From: an uncultured Parabacteroides sp.
Lineage (GTDB): Bacteria > Bacteroidota > Bacteroidia > Bacteroidales > Tannerellaceae
DNA length: 64,000 bases
Assembly (NCBI GenBank): GCA_937894065.1
Contig: CALCST010000016.1
Location: 62,001 to 126,000, forward strand
Direction: 5' to 3'
How positions within the stretch are numbered: the stretch's first letter is position 1; every line of letters begins with the position of its first letter. A model generated the notes under the pieces. The model worked only from the letters and a program-made list of their open reading frames with translations, had not been told where the DNA came from and did no database searches. This document shows, one piece after another, positions 38,409 to 48,084 of the stretch. The position numbers and the translations under genes are program-made.

Positions 38409-39386
38409 TTATTCAAAAGGATATTTTATTCCCCATTCTTCTCTGAGCGCATCCATTTGTTTCATGATGCGTATTGTTTCTTCGTGAGGCATATATGGAG
38501 ATTCGAGCCATCCGTTTTCCAAAGCTTCGATAGATGCCTGTATCTGATATTCGTATCCGGTAATTTGTTTTGGAGCATGATATTCAGCTATGACATTATA
38601 ATTTTTGTCTATGACTTTAGCCGATTGTGGATTGTTGATGTTTTCCACTATTATATGTCCTTTATCACCGGAAATTATTCCCTGACGGTCAGTTGCTGCA
38701 CACATTGTTGATGTAAGAACAGCCATTCTTTCACCTGAAAAATATAATGTCGTATTATTATGAGCATCAACTCCTGTATTTGTCTTCAAGCATGTTGATA
38801 CAGTTTTTTCTATTTCTTTACCGAAAACCATTGCTGCAAAGTTGAGAGGATAAACACCTACATCCAGAAGAGCTCCACCGGCAAGTTCAGGAGATATAAT
38901 TCTTTCTACGTGTTTGATATCATATCCAAGATTGGCTGTCAACAGATATGGCTTACCAATTATTCCACTGTCAACCAAATCCTTTATTTGTTTTGAGAAA
39001 GGCATATATCTTGTCCATATTGCTTCGGTGATGAAAACGCCTTTTTCTTTTGCCAAGGCTAAAAGTTCTTCTGCCTGTTTTGCATTAACAGTAAAAGACT
39101 TTTCGCATAGAACAGGTTTCCCCTTCAATATACACATTTTGGCATTGTCGAAATGCAGAGAATGTGGAGTTGCAATATAAATAAGGTCAACATCGTAGTC
39201 GTCGGCAAGTTCTTCATATGAGCCATAGGCTTTGCTGAAACCGTGTTCGTGTGCAAAACTTTGTGCTTTCTCCAAATTCCTAGAACCGACTGCATAACAT
39301 TCTGCATTTTTCATGCCATTGATTGTATTTGCCATTTTGATGGCTATTCCACCTGTACCAATAAATCCTATTTTATACTTTTTCAT
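38409..39386 (-). CDS. Gfo/Idh/MocA family oxidoreductase
   Basis: 325 residues. The N-terminal Rossmann fold has GFIGTGGIAIKMANTINGMK and the conserved Glu-Lys in KPVLCEKSFTVNAKQAEELL. The C-terminal half is the substrate-binding beta-sheet domain (ELAGGALLDVGVYPLNFAAM). These enzymes oxidise or reduce sugars or polyols with NAD(P). The substrate cannot be told from sequence. It is a single gene, convergent with ilvC and divergent from rpsP. Confidence 0.9.
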   Translation of the reverse strand: MKKYKIGFIGTGGIAIKMANTINGMKNAECYAVGSRNLEKAQSFAHEHGFSKAYGSYEELADDYDVDLIYIATPHSLHFDNAKMCILKGKPVLCEKSFTVNAKQAEELLALAKEKGVFITEAIWTRYMPFSKQIKDLVDSGIIGKPYLLTANLGYDIKHVERIISPELAGGALLDVGVYPLNFAAMVFGKEIEKTVSTCLKTNTGVDAHNNTTLYFSGERMAVLTSTMCAATDRQGIISGDKGHIIVENINNPQSAKVIDKNYNVIAEYHAPKQITGYEYQIQASIEALENGWLESPYMPHEETIRIMKQMDALREEWGIKYPFE

Positions 39387-39480
39387 ATTTGGTTATGAAT
39401 TAAATAATGTTTAAGGCAAATATATAAAAATGAGAGAGCTGCTACAAATGAAAAAGTTGATTTATTTTTACTTGGAAAGA

Positions 39481-39510
39481 TTGTGGATTAAAAAAAAGTG
39501 CGTATCTTTG
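39481..39510 (+). promoter_or_regulatory. Promoter of rpsP
   Basis: TTG (39481-39483), a 19-bp spacer and TATCTTTG (39503-39510) match the Bacteroides consensus, about 55 bp before the start codon. Confidence 0.85.
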
Positions 39511-39565
39511 CACCGCTAATACAAATAGCTTAATTAATAAATAATTCAAATTTTAATTACAACAA

Positions 39566-40096
39566 ATGGCAACAAGAATTAGATTGCAGAGACACGGTCG
39601 CAAAAGCTATGCTTTTTATCAGATCGTAGTTGCAGACAGCAGGGCTCCACGTGATGGAAAATTTATTGAAAGGGTAGGTTCTTACAATCCGAACACTAAT
39701 CCTGCTACAGTAGATTTGAACTTCGAAAGAGCTTTGTATTGGTTACAGACAGGTGCTCAGCCAACTGACACAGTTCGCAACATCCTTTCTCGCGAAGGTG
39801 TTTGCTTGAAGAAACACTTATTGGAAGGTGTTAAGAAAGGTGCATTTGATGAAGCTGCTGCAGAAGCTAAATTCCAGGCTTGGAAAGATGCTAAAGTTGC
39901 TACTTTGACAGCTATCAAATCAAAAGACGTAGAAGCTGCTAAGGCTGCTGCTGCTGCTCGTTTGGCTGCTGAAAAAGAAGTAAACAAAGCTAAAGCTGAA
40001 GCTGTTGCTCAGAAGAAAGCTGAATTGGCTGCCGCTGCTGCTGAAGCTCAGGCTGAAGCTGCTACAGAAGAAGCACCGGCTGAAAGCGCTGAATAA
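39566..40096 (+). CDS. rpsP: 30S ribosomal protein S16
   Basis: 176 residues. Residues 1-85 are the S16 core (MATRIRLQRHGRKSYAFYQI, RVGSYNPNTNP). About 90 further residues are helical and Ala/Lys/Glu rich (EAAKAAAAARLAAEKEVNKA), making the protein roughly twice as long as E. coli S16 (82). Extended S16 proteins are usual in Bacteroidetes. It is a single gene with its own promoter and terminator. Confidence 0.96.
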   Translation: MATRIRLQRHGRKSYAFYQIVVADSRAPRDGKFIERVGSYNPNTNPATVDLNFERALYWLQTGAQPTDTVRNILSREGVCLKKHLLEGVKKGAFDEAAAEAKFQAWKDAKVATLTAIKSKDVEAAKAAAAARLAAEKEVNKAKAEAVAQKKAELAAAAAEAQAEAATEEAPAESAE

Positions 40097-40124
40097 TTTG
40101 TGCGTTAGCCAAAATACGAAAAGA

Positions 40125-40160
40125 GGCTGTCTCAATGTTAAGTTGAGATAGCCTTTTTTT
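40125..40160 (+). terminator. Terminator of rpsP
   Basis: GGCTGTCTCAA (40125-40135) pairs with TTGAGATAGCC (40143-40153), one G-U pair, followed by seven T residues. Confidence 0.88.
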
Positions 40161-40197
40161 GTTGTCAATTTTGTTTTCTTGAAGACTAAATATTCCT

Positions 40198-41244
40198 TTA
40201 AATTTTATACCCAAATCTCAACATACCGATAACGTATCTGTTTTGGTCACTTTTAATAAAGTGAAGAGTCGGTTGTATATATCCATTTTTGTAACATGGT
40301 ATTTTCCATGTTAATTCACTAGCTAATTCATATTTGTCAGTAAAATCAGCATAATCTGTAAAAATTCCTCCAGTAGTATTTTTAATATGGAATAATAGAC
40401 CAATGCCTGAATAACTTCTGCAACCTTTTTTTTCTGTTGGGTTAACTGAATATTGTATAAGGATATTGATATTCCGAGATAAATGTTGTTCTATATATCC
40501 CCAAAATATGGTATTTAGTTCTTTCTCTTTCGTTTTCTCCATTTTCTCTTTGTTTCCATCTTCATTATCCACAGGCAAGCCGCTATGTAGAGCAAGACCA
40601 CAATAATAGCCGTTATCATTTTTCTGATAGTTTATAGATGTAATACTTAATAGACCGTCTGTCTTTGGACAGAAACGGAAAACATTTTCTCTTCCGGTGA
40701 AATTTTTGTATCCTGTACCATTATATAATGATGTTTCCAGATTCCAATGATTTAGTTCCAATTTGTAATCTATACCAACGGATGAAACAGGATAATTGGC
40801 TATTGGATAATTTGCAGATAATGTTGGAAATATTCCGCATGAACTATTAGTAAAAAGAGAAGTGCAAGGCGAAGCAAAATAATCTTCATTCAAATTCCGA
40901 ATTCCTATAAAAAACGAAGATTTACTATAGCTGAATTCAAATCCTAATATAGCTAGTGCTAAGGGAATATTTTCTTCTTCAATATTCGAAAAAGTTTGTA
41001 AGTCGTTTACCAAGCGTTCTTCTCTTGTTTTTGCTGTACTTATTGTTGCTATATCAATTTTCAGATATTCTTTAATAGGTAGAGATAAATCCATACGGAG
41101 CAAATTTACCCAATTTGTACCTTTATTGAAGTCGGTTTGTAATTCGGAAGTATATTCTATTCCGAAATCCTGTGCGTTAAGGTGGTGGCAGTTTATTATA
41201 GCTGCCACCATTGAAATGTATACGATAATATATTTTGTAGTCAT
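40198..41244 (-). CDS. Outer-membrane beta-barrel protein (porin-like), next to mgtA
   Basis: 348 residues with a signal peptide (MTTKYIIVYISMVAAIINCH ... LNAQ). The rest alternates beta-strands with turns, e.g. YCGLALHSGLPVDNEDGNK, and ends RYVIGMLRFGYKI with a terminal aromatic-rich strand, as expected of an outer-membrane barrel. It resembles the carbohydrate-porin-type proteins found beside MgtA in Bacteroides. It starts 4 bp after the mgtA stop, so it shares its transcript and may let Mg2+ through the outer membrane; that role is inferred. Confidence 0.75.
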   Translation of the reverse strand: MTTKYIIVYISMVAAIINCHHLNAQDFGIEYTSELQTDFNKGTNWVNLLRMDLSLPIKEYLKIDIATISTAKTREERLVNDLQTFSNIEEENIPLALAILGFEFSYSKSSFFIGIRNLNEDYFASPCTSLFTNSSCGIFPTLSANYPIANYPVSSVGIDYKLELNHWNLETSLYNGTGYKNFTGRENVFRFCPKTDGLLSITSINYQKNDNGYYCGLALHSGLPVDNEDGNKEKMEKTKEKELNTIFWGYIEQHLSRNINILIQYSVNPTEKKGCRSYSGIGLLFHIKNTTGGIFTDYADFTDKYELASELTWKIPCYKNGYIQPTLHFIKSDQNRYVIGMLRFGYKI

Positions 41245-41247
41245 GTC

Positions 41248-43896
41248 TTATAACCATTTTACGAATCTTTTTATATACCAATTTTTTATGATCTGTGTCA
41301 ATATGCAATATGACAGAAGAATTCCTATTAACCAAGGGAAGTAGCTTATTGGCAATTGTGTGAGACCGATTGAATTTCCAAATGATGTGAAAGGTATAAT
41401 AATTCCTATAGCCATAATCAGGAATGTAAGTCCTGTAACAGGCCAAGAAGCACAACTTTGGATAAACGGAATTTTTCTTGTACGAATCATATGCACGATT
41501 AATGTTTGAGAAAGAAGACCTTCTATGAACCATCCAGATTGGAATAATGCCTGCTGGTCAATGGAATTGCAACTGAACACATACCACATAACCAGATAAG
41601 TAATTATATCGAAAATAGAACTGATCGGACCGATGAATATCATAAAACGGCTCAAATCCGAAGCATCCCATTTCCTTGGTTTACGCAGATAATCAGCATC
41701 CATGCTGTCGAATGGTATTGTTGTTTGTGATATATCATACAATAAATTCTGTATAAGAAGATGTATTGGCAACATCGGTAAAAATGGGAGAAAAGCACTG
41801 GCTGCCATAACACTGAACATATTTCCAAAGTTGGAACTCGCAGTCATTTTAATGTATTTTGTTATATTACCGAATGTTTTCCTTCCTTCTATGACACCAT
41901 CTTCCAAAACCATTAAGTCCTTTTCTAGAAGAATGATATCAGCACTTTCTTTTGCTATGTCTACTGCCGAATCTACTGAAATTCCGATATCTGACTGTCG
42001 TAAGGCTGATGCATCATTGATTCCGTCTCCAAGGAAACCAACCGTATTTTCTTGTTCTTGAAGTAGTGTTATGATTTCTGTTTTCTGCAAAGGTGTTAGT
42101 TTTGAGAAGACAGTTGTTTCTATAACAGCTTTTCTTTGTTCATCATCACTCATTGATGAAAACTGAGGACCGGTCAGTGCATTATTTGTCTCTATTCCTA
42201 CCTGACGTGCAATTGTTCGAACTACAGAATCATTATCTCCGGATAATATTTTCACTTCTATGCCATGTTCATGAAGTTGTCTGATAGCATTGGCTGCAGA
42301 TTGTTTTGGTGGATCTAGAAATGCAAGGAATCCAATAAGAACCATGTCTTTTTCATCTTTAACGCTGAAATTACAATCTTTGTCCAGATAACTTTTGTGT
42401 GCAACTGCCAGAACACGCATACCTTGTCTGTTCATCTGTTCACTTATATATTTGGCTTTCTGTTTCAGTTCGTCAGTAAAAGGTTGCACTGTTTTGTTGA
42501 ATTCAGCATAAGAGCATATTTCTATCATTTCTTCTACTGCCCCCTTAGTTATTATTTGCCGCTTCCCTTGTTTGTCTTCAATTACTACGGACATTCTGCG
42601 TCGAGTAAAATCAAATGGAATTTCATCAACTTTATTATAATTATCTTTCAGGTGTTCCAGTGATAATTCCTTTACATGAGATAATATAGCCTTATCCATA
42701 AGATTTTTTAATCCTGTCTGGAAAAAACTGTTGAAATAGGCGTGACGCAGTATGCGTTTGTCTGTATCATTACTTCCATCGGCGTTGATATATTTTTCCA
42801 GTACAATCTGGTCGCATGTAAGTGTTCCTGTCTTATCCGTACAGAGAATGTTCATAGCTCCAAAGTTCTGAATAGCATTCAAGTCTTTGACTATGGTTTT
42901 CTTTTTAGACATTGCAACTGCACCTTTAGATAGATTTGCAGTAACAATCATTGGAAGCATTTCCGGAGTAAGTCCAACAGCTACGGAAACGGCGAATATG
43001 AATGCTTCTAACCAATCTCCTTTGGTCAATCCATTTACCAGAAAAACAAAAGGAATCATTACAAGCATAAAACGTATAAGTAAGAAACTTACTTTACTTA
43101 TACCTTTATCGAAAGCTGTTGCAGCTCGATGACCGGATATGTTTTTTGCAATTGTTCCGAGATAAGTATTATTACCTGTAGCAAATACAATACCTGTAGC
43201 AGAACCACTGACAACATTGGAACCCATATAGCAGATATTGTCAAGTTCCACAACACTGCCTTTGCAGTATTTTTTCTCTTTAGACTCAGGTGATTTTTCT
43301 ATTGGATCAGATTCACCTGTCAGAGAAGACTGGCTTACAAAAAGATCTTTAGCTTGTATGATACGAATATCTGCCGGAATCATATCTCCAGCTGCAATCA
43401 TTACTATATCTCCGGGAACAAGCTCAGTAATGCTAATTTCTTCATCATGTTTTCCGGAGCGCTTAACATAACATGTGTTTGTAACCATTTTCAGCAAAGC
43501 CTCACTGGAAATATTAGCTTTCCATTCCTGCATAAAACGCAGGATAGCGCTGAAGATAACCATTGTAGATATAATTATAATGGCTGTCCAGTCTTGTTCT
43601 CCAGATTCAGCCAGCATAACATCCAGTATGAAAGATATTATTACCAGTCCCGTCAGAACACCAATAAAAGGATTTATGAATGCCTTAATAAAAGTAGAAA
43701 CAGGATTCTTCTTCTTTTCATGTTCTATTTCATTTTTACCATAAAGCGATTGTCTTTTTTCTATTTCTTCAGGATTCAGTCCTATTTGAGTTGTCTGAAA
43801 ATAGCTGAAAGCAGAATTGACAGGTTGTGCTGCCGCTAAAAAAACTTTTTCGGCATTGAATGCAAATTGAATCTTACTTTTTTTATTCTTCCACAT
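41248..43896 (-). CDS. mgtA: Mg2+-importing P-type ATPase (MgtA/MgtB type)
   Basis: 882 residues, the typical length. The phosphorylated Asp354 is in LCTDKTGTLTCD; the actuator loop has SLTGESDPIE; the hinge has GDGINDASALRQSDIGISVD. The extended N-terminus and the 10-segment membrane layout match type IIIB magnesium ATPases, which take up Mg2+ when it is scarce. It has a promoter with a four-unit 11-bp repeat directly upstream, and a two-component system next to it. It is followed by a porin-like gene. Confidence 0.95.
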   Translation of the reverse strand: MWKNKKSKIQFAFNAEKVFLAAAQPVNSAFSYFQTTQIGLNPEEIEKRQSLYGKNEIEHEKKKNPVSTFIKAFINPFIGVLTGLVIISFILDVMLAESGEQDWTAIIIISTMVIFSAILRFMQEWKANISSEALLKMVTNTCYVKRSGKHDEEISITELVPGDIVMIAAGDMIPADIRIIQAKDLFVSQSSLTGESDPIEKSPESKEKKYCKGSVVELDNICYMGSNVVSGSATGIVFATGNNTYLGTIAKNISGHRAATAFDKGISKVSFLLIRFMLVMIPFVFLVNGLTKGDWLEAFIFAVSVAVGLTPEMLPMIVTANLSKGAVAMSKKKTIVKDLNAIQNFGAMNILCTDKTGTLTCDQIVLEKYINADGSNDTDKRILRHAYFNSFFQTGLKNLMDKAILSHVKELSLEHLKDNYNKVDEIPFDFTRRRMSVVIEDKQGKRQIITKGAVEEMIEICSYAEFNKTVQPFTDELKQKAKYISEQMNRQGMRVLAVAHKSYLDKDCNFSVKDEKDMVLIGFLAFLDPPKQSAANAIRQLHEHGIEVKILSGDNDSVVRTIARQVGIETNNALTGPQFSSMSDDEQRKAVIETTVFSKLTPLQKTEIITLLQEQENTVGFLGDGINDASALRQSDIGISVDSAVDIAKESADIILLEKDLMVLEDGVIEGRKTFGNITKYIKMTASSNFGNMFSVMAASAFLPFLPMLPIHLLIQNLLYDISQTTIPFDSMDADYLRKPRKWDASDLSRFMIFIGPISSIFDIITYLVMWYVFSCNSIDQQALFQSGWFIEGLLSQTLIVHMIRTRKIPFIQSCASWPVTGLTFLIMAIGIIIPFTSFGNSIGLTQLPISYFPWLIGILLSYCILTQIIKNWYIKRFVKWL

Positions 43897-43942
43897 TTTG
43901 CTTTGTTTTTACAAGTTATCACTCCTGTTTGTTTTAACGCTG

Positions 43943-43950
43943 CAAAATTA
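43943..43950 (-). promoter_or_regulatory. -7 box of the mgtA promoter
   Basis: On the minus strand TAATTTTG matches TAnnTTTG. No -33 box is present; the regulator array begins 21 bp upstream in its place, as at activated promoters. Confidence 0.65.
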
Positions 43951-43971
43951 GAAGAGCTTCTTTCAGAAGGC

Positions 43972-44012
43972 TGTTAGAGATTTATTAGAACTCTATTAGA
44001 AAACTATTAGAA
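43972..44012. promoter_or_regulatory. Four 11-bp-period repeats, response-regulator box upstream of mgtA
   Basis: TGTTAGAG (43972) and TATTAGAA (43983, 43994, 44005) repeat with an exact 11-bp period, the spacing bound by OmpR/PhoB-type dimers in tandem. They lie between mgtA and the histidine kinase gene. Binding by the neighbouring regulator is inferred. Confidence 0.7.
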
Positions 44013-45383
44013 TTAAATATGTGGTAGTTCAACTATGAAAGTCGTTCCTTTTCCCTCTTCAGAATGAACTGTTATGTTTCCTTGATGTAAGCGTATGATT
44101 TTCTGAGATAAAGTCATTCCTATACCATGTCCTTCTATAATATTATCCTGTTTACCTCTATAGAAAAGGGTGAACATGTTTTGTTTGTCTATTTCAGACA
44201 AACCAATGCCGTTGTCTGAAAAACGTATTACAGCTGATTCTTTCCAGTAGGAAATTTGTATGAATGAGGAATGGTCGACAGAATATTTACAGTTGTTTTC
44301 AATTAAATTAGAGAAAGCAATATTAAGCAGGTAAATGTTTCCCATAACTGTAATCAGACTATCATCATCAGCTTCTTCTTGTTCAAATATCAGTTCTATA
44401 TGATATTCGGGATACGCTTTTAGTATGAACTCTCTTGCATCAAGGAGTAATTCATCTAGTCTGATCTCCTGCATTTTTATTTGATTTTTCTGATAATCAG
44501 CTTTTGCAAGATTTAAAAGGCCATCAATGAGTTTTGTCATTCGCCGTGCATCCTGCAAGGCGTTTTGTATTGTCGTTTTATATTGCTGTTCCGTACGTTC
44601 TTTTTGTAACGACAAGTCAAGTTCAGCCATAAGCGAGGCAAGAGGTGTACGCATTTCATGAGATACATTGCTGACAAACATCTTTTGAGAGTTAAAAGAA
44701 ACTTCCAGACGTTCAAGTAAAGCATTGAATGTCATACATAACTCTCCCAGTTCGTCTTTTTCATTTTTTACAGGAAGCCTTTTATCAATATATAATGCGG
44801 TAATACTTTCGGCTTCTTTTACAATTTCTCTAATAGGTTTCAGTGATGAATAAGCAAGAAAATAGCAAACAGCAAAAAGGAGTGTAAGTCCCGTAATGAA
44901 TAGAATTATTAATGTCTTTTGCAAACCTTTTAGATTATCATATCCATATCCGTCAAAGGCAGCAGCTGTTACAATATAGTCTTTTCCCTCAAATGTATAA
45001 ACCATACCTATTGCCTGATAGTCGTCTATATAGAATTCGATTTCCTTTTCTTTCAAAATGTAGTCTATCATTTCCCGGTTTTCTTTTACAATATCGTTTT
45101 GTATTGCATCATGATAAAGCATTTTGAAATCGGTATTATATACGGCAACTTCTACTTCGTTGATGAATTTCTTGTTATTCAGGTAAATAGATTGCATAGT
45201 TTGGGCATCTACCTGATTCTGCAGGAAAAGATGAGCTTTGGTTATTGCCTCACTTTTCAAGTCATGGAAAAAAGTTTTGCTGCGTGTCTGTTCACTTATA
45301 AGATATATCAGAGTCATGCACAACAAAAAAACAGTTGCAACAACTAAAGTATTTTGTATAGTAAGTCTGGTTTTTATTTTCAT
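44013..45383 (-). CDS. Sensor histidine kinase
   Basis: 456 residues. Two membrane segments (residues about 12-32 and 157-180) flank a periplasmic sensor domain of ~125 residues. HAMP follows (YIDKRLPVKNEKDELGEL). The H-box VSHEMRTPLASL has His242; the ATPase has NLIENNCKYS, SDNGIGL and GHGIGMTLSQ. It overlaps the regulator gene by 4 bp. Its neighbour mgtA suggests Mg2+ or envelope sensing, but PhoQ-type sensor motifs cannot be confirmed by eye. Confidence 0.93.
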   Translation of the reverse strand: MKIKTRLTIQNTLVVATVFLLCMTLIYLISEQTRSKTFFHDLKSEAITKAHLFLQNQVDAQTMQSIYLNNKKFINEVEVAVYNTDFKMLYHDAIQNDIVKENREMIDYILKEKEIEFYIDDYQAIGMVYTFEGKDYIVTAAAFDGYGYDNLKGLQKTLIILFITGLTLLFAVCYFLAYSSLKPIREIVKEAESITALYIDKRLPVKNEKDELGELCMTFNALLERLEVSFNSQKMFVSNVSHEMRTPLASLMAELDLSLQKERTEQQYKTTIQNALQDARRMTKLIDGLLNLAKADYQKNQIKMQEIRLDELLLDAREFILKAYPEYHIELIFEQEEADDDSLITVMGNIYLLNIAFSNLIENNCKYSVDHSSFIQISYWKESAVIRFSDNGIGLSEIDKQNMFTLFYRGKQDNIIEGHGIGMTLSQKIIRLHQGNITVHSEEGKGTTFIVELPHI

Positions 45384-46066
45384 AACTTGTCAGTTAATAT
45401 GAAACCTATTCCAGGTTTTGTATGTATTAGTTTCTTATCAAATTCCTTATCTATTTTCTTGCGTAGATAATTAATATATACGTCGATGAAATTTGTACCT
45501 GTATCAAAGTGTGTATTCCATACTTTTTCAGCAATTTCAACACGGCTGATAACTCTTTCCGCATTCTCAACCATGTAAACTAATAAATTATATTCTTTAG
45601 GTGAAAGTTTAATTGAAGTATTTTGTCTTTTTACTTCCTGTAAGTTGAGATTTATTGATAAATCAGAATAAGATATTTGTTCAGGCGGTTTGCTTATATT
45701 TCCAACGTCTCTTTTTAACAGCACTTTTACTCTAGCTATCAATTCTCTAAAATCAAACGGCTTAGTCATATAGTCATCTGCTCCGGCATCAAATCCTTCC
45801 AGTTTGTCATCTGTAGAGCCCAATGCTGTTAACATCAGTACTGGAATATGGTTGTTTGATTTACGTATTTCTTTACATAACTCAAAACCATCCAGTTTAG
45901 GAAGAATAATGTCTGAAATAACCAGTTGAAACTCGTTTGATTGGAATAGACGAAGTCCCATAGCACCATCATATGCTACCATTGTTTGGTATCCGTTTTC
46001 TTCCAGACCTTTTTTCAACAATTCTGCTACTCGTGACTCGTCTTCGATTATTAGTATTTTTTGCAT
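45380..46066 (-). CDS. OmpR-family response regulator
   Basis: 228 residues. The receiver domain has acidic residues E8-D9, phosphorylated Asp52 (VISDIILPKLDGFE), Thr in LTALGS and Lys in MTKPFDF. The C-terminal winged helix contains LSPKEYNLLVYMVENAERVI and VDVYINYLRKKID-like text (FIDVYINYLRKKI). It pairs with the kinase downstream (4-bp overlap). Its likely targets are the 11-bp repeats at 43972-44012 before mgtA. Confidence 0.95.
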   Translation of the reverse strand: MQKILIIEDESRVAELLKKGLEENGYQTMVAYDGAMGLRLFQSNEFQLVISDIILPKLDGFELCKEIRKSNNHIPVLMLTALGSTDDKLEGFDAGADDYMTKPFDFRELIARVKVLLKRDVGNISKPPEQISYSDLSINLNLQEVKRQNTSIKLSPKEYNLLVYMVENAERVISRVEIAEKVWNTHFDTGTNFIDVYINYLRKKIDKEFDKKLIHTKPGIGFILTDKL

Positions 46067-46267
46067 AAATCAGTTATTGGATTTTACAAAGTAAGAAAAA
46101 AGTAAAATAAAAAATCGTTGTATTTTCTTTTAAAAAATGAATGAATCATGAATTGTGTCGTCTTTGAATATATTGGCAGGTATGGGAAATATATAAACTA
46201 TAATAAAAATTTTTCGCTAGTAATGAATATGATAAATAGTTCTTCTTTCAAAGGATTATAAAAGTAG

Positions 46268-46275
46268 TATCTTTG
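46268..46275 (+). promoter_or_regulatory. -7 box upstream of first DUF6057 gene
   Basis: TATCTTTG matches TAnnTTTG, 22 bp before the start codon at 46297. The -33 region has only TTTC (46246-46249) at an acceptable distance. The rest of the 46067-46296 gap shows nothing else. Confidence 0.6.
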
Positions 46276-46296
46276 TATAGAAAAAGATATTACATA

Positions 46297-48000
46297 ATGA
46301 CAGATAAAGATTCTTTGTTAAGATATATATCAGTTACTTTGGCTGTGTTGATGTCTCTTGTGTTTTTTGGATGCTTTTACGCCAATCATTTATCAATACG
46401 GGAGGAATTACAGCTTTTTTTGTTTACTCCGGAATATTTTGTATCATATTTGGATAAACCTTCTTGGTTATCATTGTATTCATCCGGGTTCGTAACACAG
46501 TTTTTTGTATCAGGATTTTGCAGTGCATTTCTTCTGACATTGCTTTTTTTCATTGAATGGCAAATAGCAGCAAAAATAGTAAGGAAAGTGGTGGACATTC
46601 CAAATGTGGAATTCTATGTTTTTTTTCTATTGGCTTCTGAAGTTATAAGATATTCTTCGTTACAGTTTTCATTGGATTTGACATTTTCGATAATATATTC
46701 GTTAGCGGTGGCTTTGATAGCCATGTCTATAAGGAATATTGGACTTAGGAGTTTGTTCTCTTGCATAGCTATGCCTGTTTTATATTATCTGACGGGCTTA
46801 GGAGTTTTTGTTTTTACGATAACAGTTGTAGTTGTAGATTTTGTCAGGGGAAAGCTGAATTGGCCTGTTTGTCTGTTTTTCCTGATTTTTGTTTCAGTGC
46901 TTAAATTTGTTTTTGGCGAACTTTTTGATGGCTTTGTGTTTTATGACTGGTTGCCTGTTCTGACTTGGCTTGCCGTGTTGGCTGTTCTTCTATTGATTCC
47001 AAGATATAAGCCTTATATAGGAATGCGTGAACCGCTTACTGTTTATTTTCTTTTTATCGTCTATACTGTTGTAGGCGTTAGCGTAAGAGCAGATTTCAGA
47101 ACGGAAAATATTCTGGAAGCCGACCGTGCTGTGCAGAATAAGGATTGGGAAAAGGTACAAGAATGTTATGATGATGCCGGAACGGATAAAACTGTTTTGA
47201 ATTATTTCAGAAATATAGCATTACTGAATAATGAAACCTCTCCGGACTCTCTTCTTAATATGAAGATTAATCCTAAAAGTTTCTTTTTTAAGAATGTGGA
47301 ATCAGAGCCTTTGTACAATATATTTTCAAATGAGATATATTGGCAACTTGGTGATTATAATATGGCAGAATTAGGAGAGATGCGTTCTTTGTCAGATTTT
47401 AAGGATAACGGTTCTGTCAGGATAATACGCCGGCTGGCTGAAATTAGTTTTGCTACATCAGACACTGTTTTGTTTGAGAAATACACTTCTATATTATCAA
47501 GGACAATTGTTTATCGTGGATGGGCTGAAGACTTGAAGAAAGATTTTTATTCTAAAGTTGATACGATTAAATTACATAATAAAACAGACTTGTCTTCAAC
47601 AGTTTCTTCATTCAGAAATATGGATGACGGTTTAAGTTCTATTAAGTCTTTGTTGAAATATGACAGTAACAATAAAAAAGCTTTTGATTGTCTTGCCTAC
47701 TCATTTTTGTATAACAGGAATCTTACTGAATTATCTTATATATGTAAAAAATATGGTAAGACTTTTTATGGTGAAACTCTTCCTGAAATATACACTGAAG
47801 CTATTGCTCTGAACGATTATCTGGATAACTACGACAACAGACAGAGTTACAGTAGAAAGAAGAAAAAAGATAGCCGCTATAATAATATATTGCGTTTTAT
47901 GGAACTTTACAAAGGAAAGAATGCTGATGCAGAATTACTTTGCAAAGAATTTTCCAACAGTTATTTGGGGTATTATTTTGACATAGACTCTATGCAGTAA
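46297..48000 (+). CDS. DUF6057-like integral membrane protein, copy 1
   Basis: 567 residues from MTDKDSLLRYISVTLAVLMS (46297). About ten hydrophobic segments fill the first ~280 residues (LALLF-type helices, VFFLLASEVIRYSSL and others); the C-terminal half is soluble and helical with TPR-like repeats (DWEKVQECYDDAGTDKTVLN). It shares the opening pattern with the protein at 49481 (an EEL/EHY..FL...YF motif, a PSW/PGG loop and TQFF). It is followed by a TolB-like lipoprotein gene. The function of the family is not known. Confidence 0.75.
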   Translation: MTDKDSLLRYISVTLAVLMSLVFFGCFYANHLSIREELQLFLFTPEYFVSYLDKPSWLSLYSSGFVTQFFVSGFCSAFLLTLLFFIEWQIAAKIVRKVVDIPNVEFYVFFLLASEVIRYSSLQFSLDLTFSIIYSLAVALIAMSIRNIGLRSLFSCIAMPVLYYLTGLGVFVFTITVVVVDFVRGKLNWPVCLFFLIFVSVLKFVFGELFDGFVFYDWLPVLTWLAVLAVLLLIPRYKPYIGMREPLTVYFLFIVYTVVGVSVRADFRTENILEADRAVQNKDWEKVQECYDDAGTDKTVLNYFRNIALLNNETSPDSLLNMKINPKSFFFKNVESEPLYNIFSNEIYWQLGDYNMAELGEMRSLSDFKDNGSVRIIRRLAEISFATSDTVLFEKYTSILSRTIVYRGWAEDLKKDFYSKVDTIKLHNKTDLSSTVSSFRNMDDGLSSIKSLLKYDSNNKKAFDCLAYSFLYNRNLTELSYICKKYGKTFYGETLPEIYTEAIALNDYLDNYDNRQSYSRKKKKDSRYNNILRFMELYKGKNADAELLCKEFSNSYLGYYFDIDSMQ

Positions 48001-48072
48001 CGAGGTGACAAGGTGTCTTTGAAGCCTTGTCTCTGAAGCCTTGTCTCTGAAGCCTTGTCAACTTGTCTCTTA
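48001..48072. repeat. CTTGTCAACT repeat family, with 14-bp tandem units
   Basis: Directly after the stop at 48000: GAGGTGACAAGGTGTCTTT, then three copies of a GAAGCCTTGTCTCT-like unit (48021, 48035, 48049), the last continuing as CCTTGTCAACTTGTCTCT. It fills the gap before the next gene. Confidence 0.75.
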
Positions 48073-48084
48073 ATTCAGATTTTT

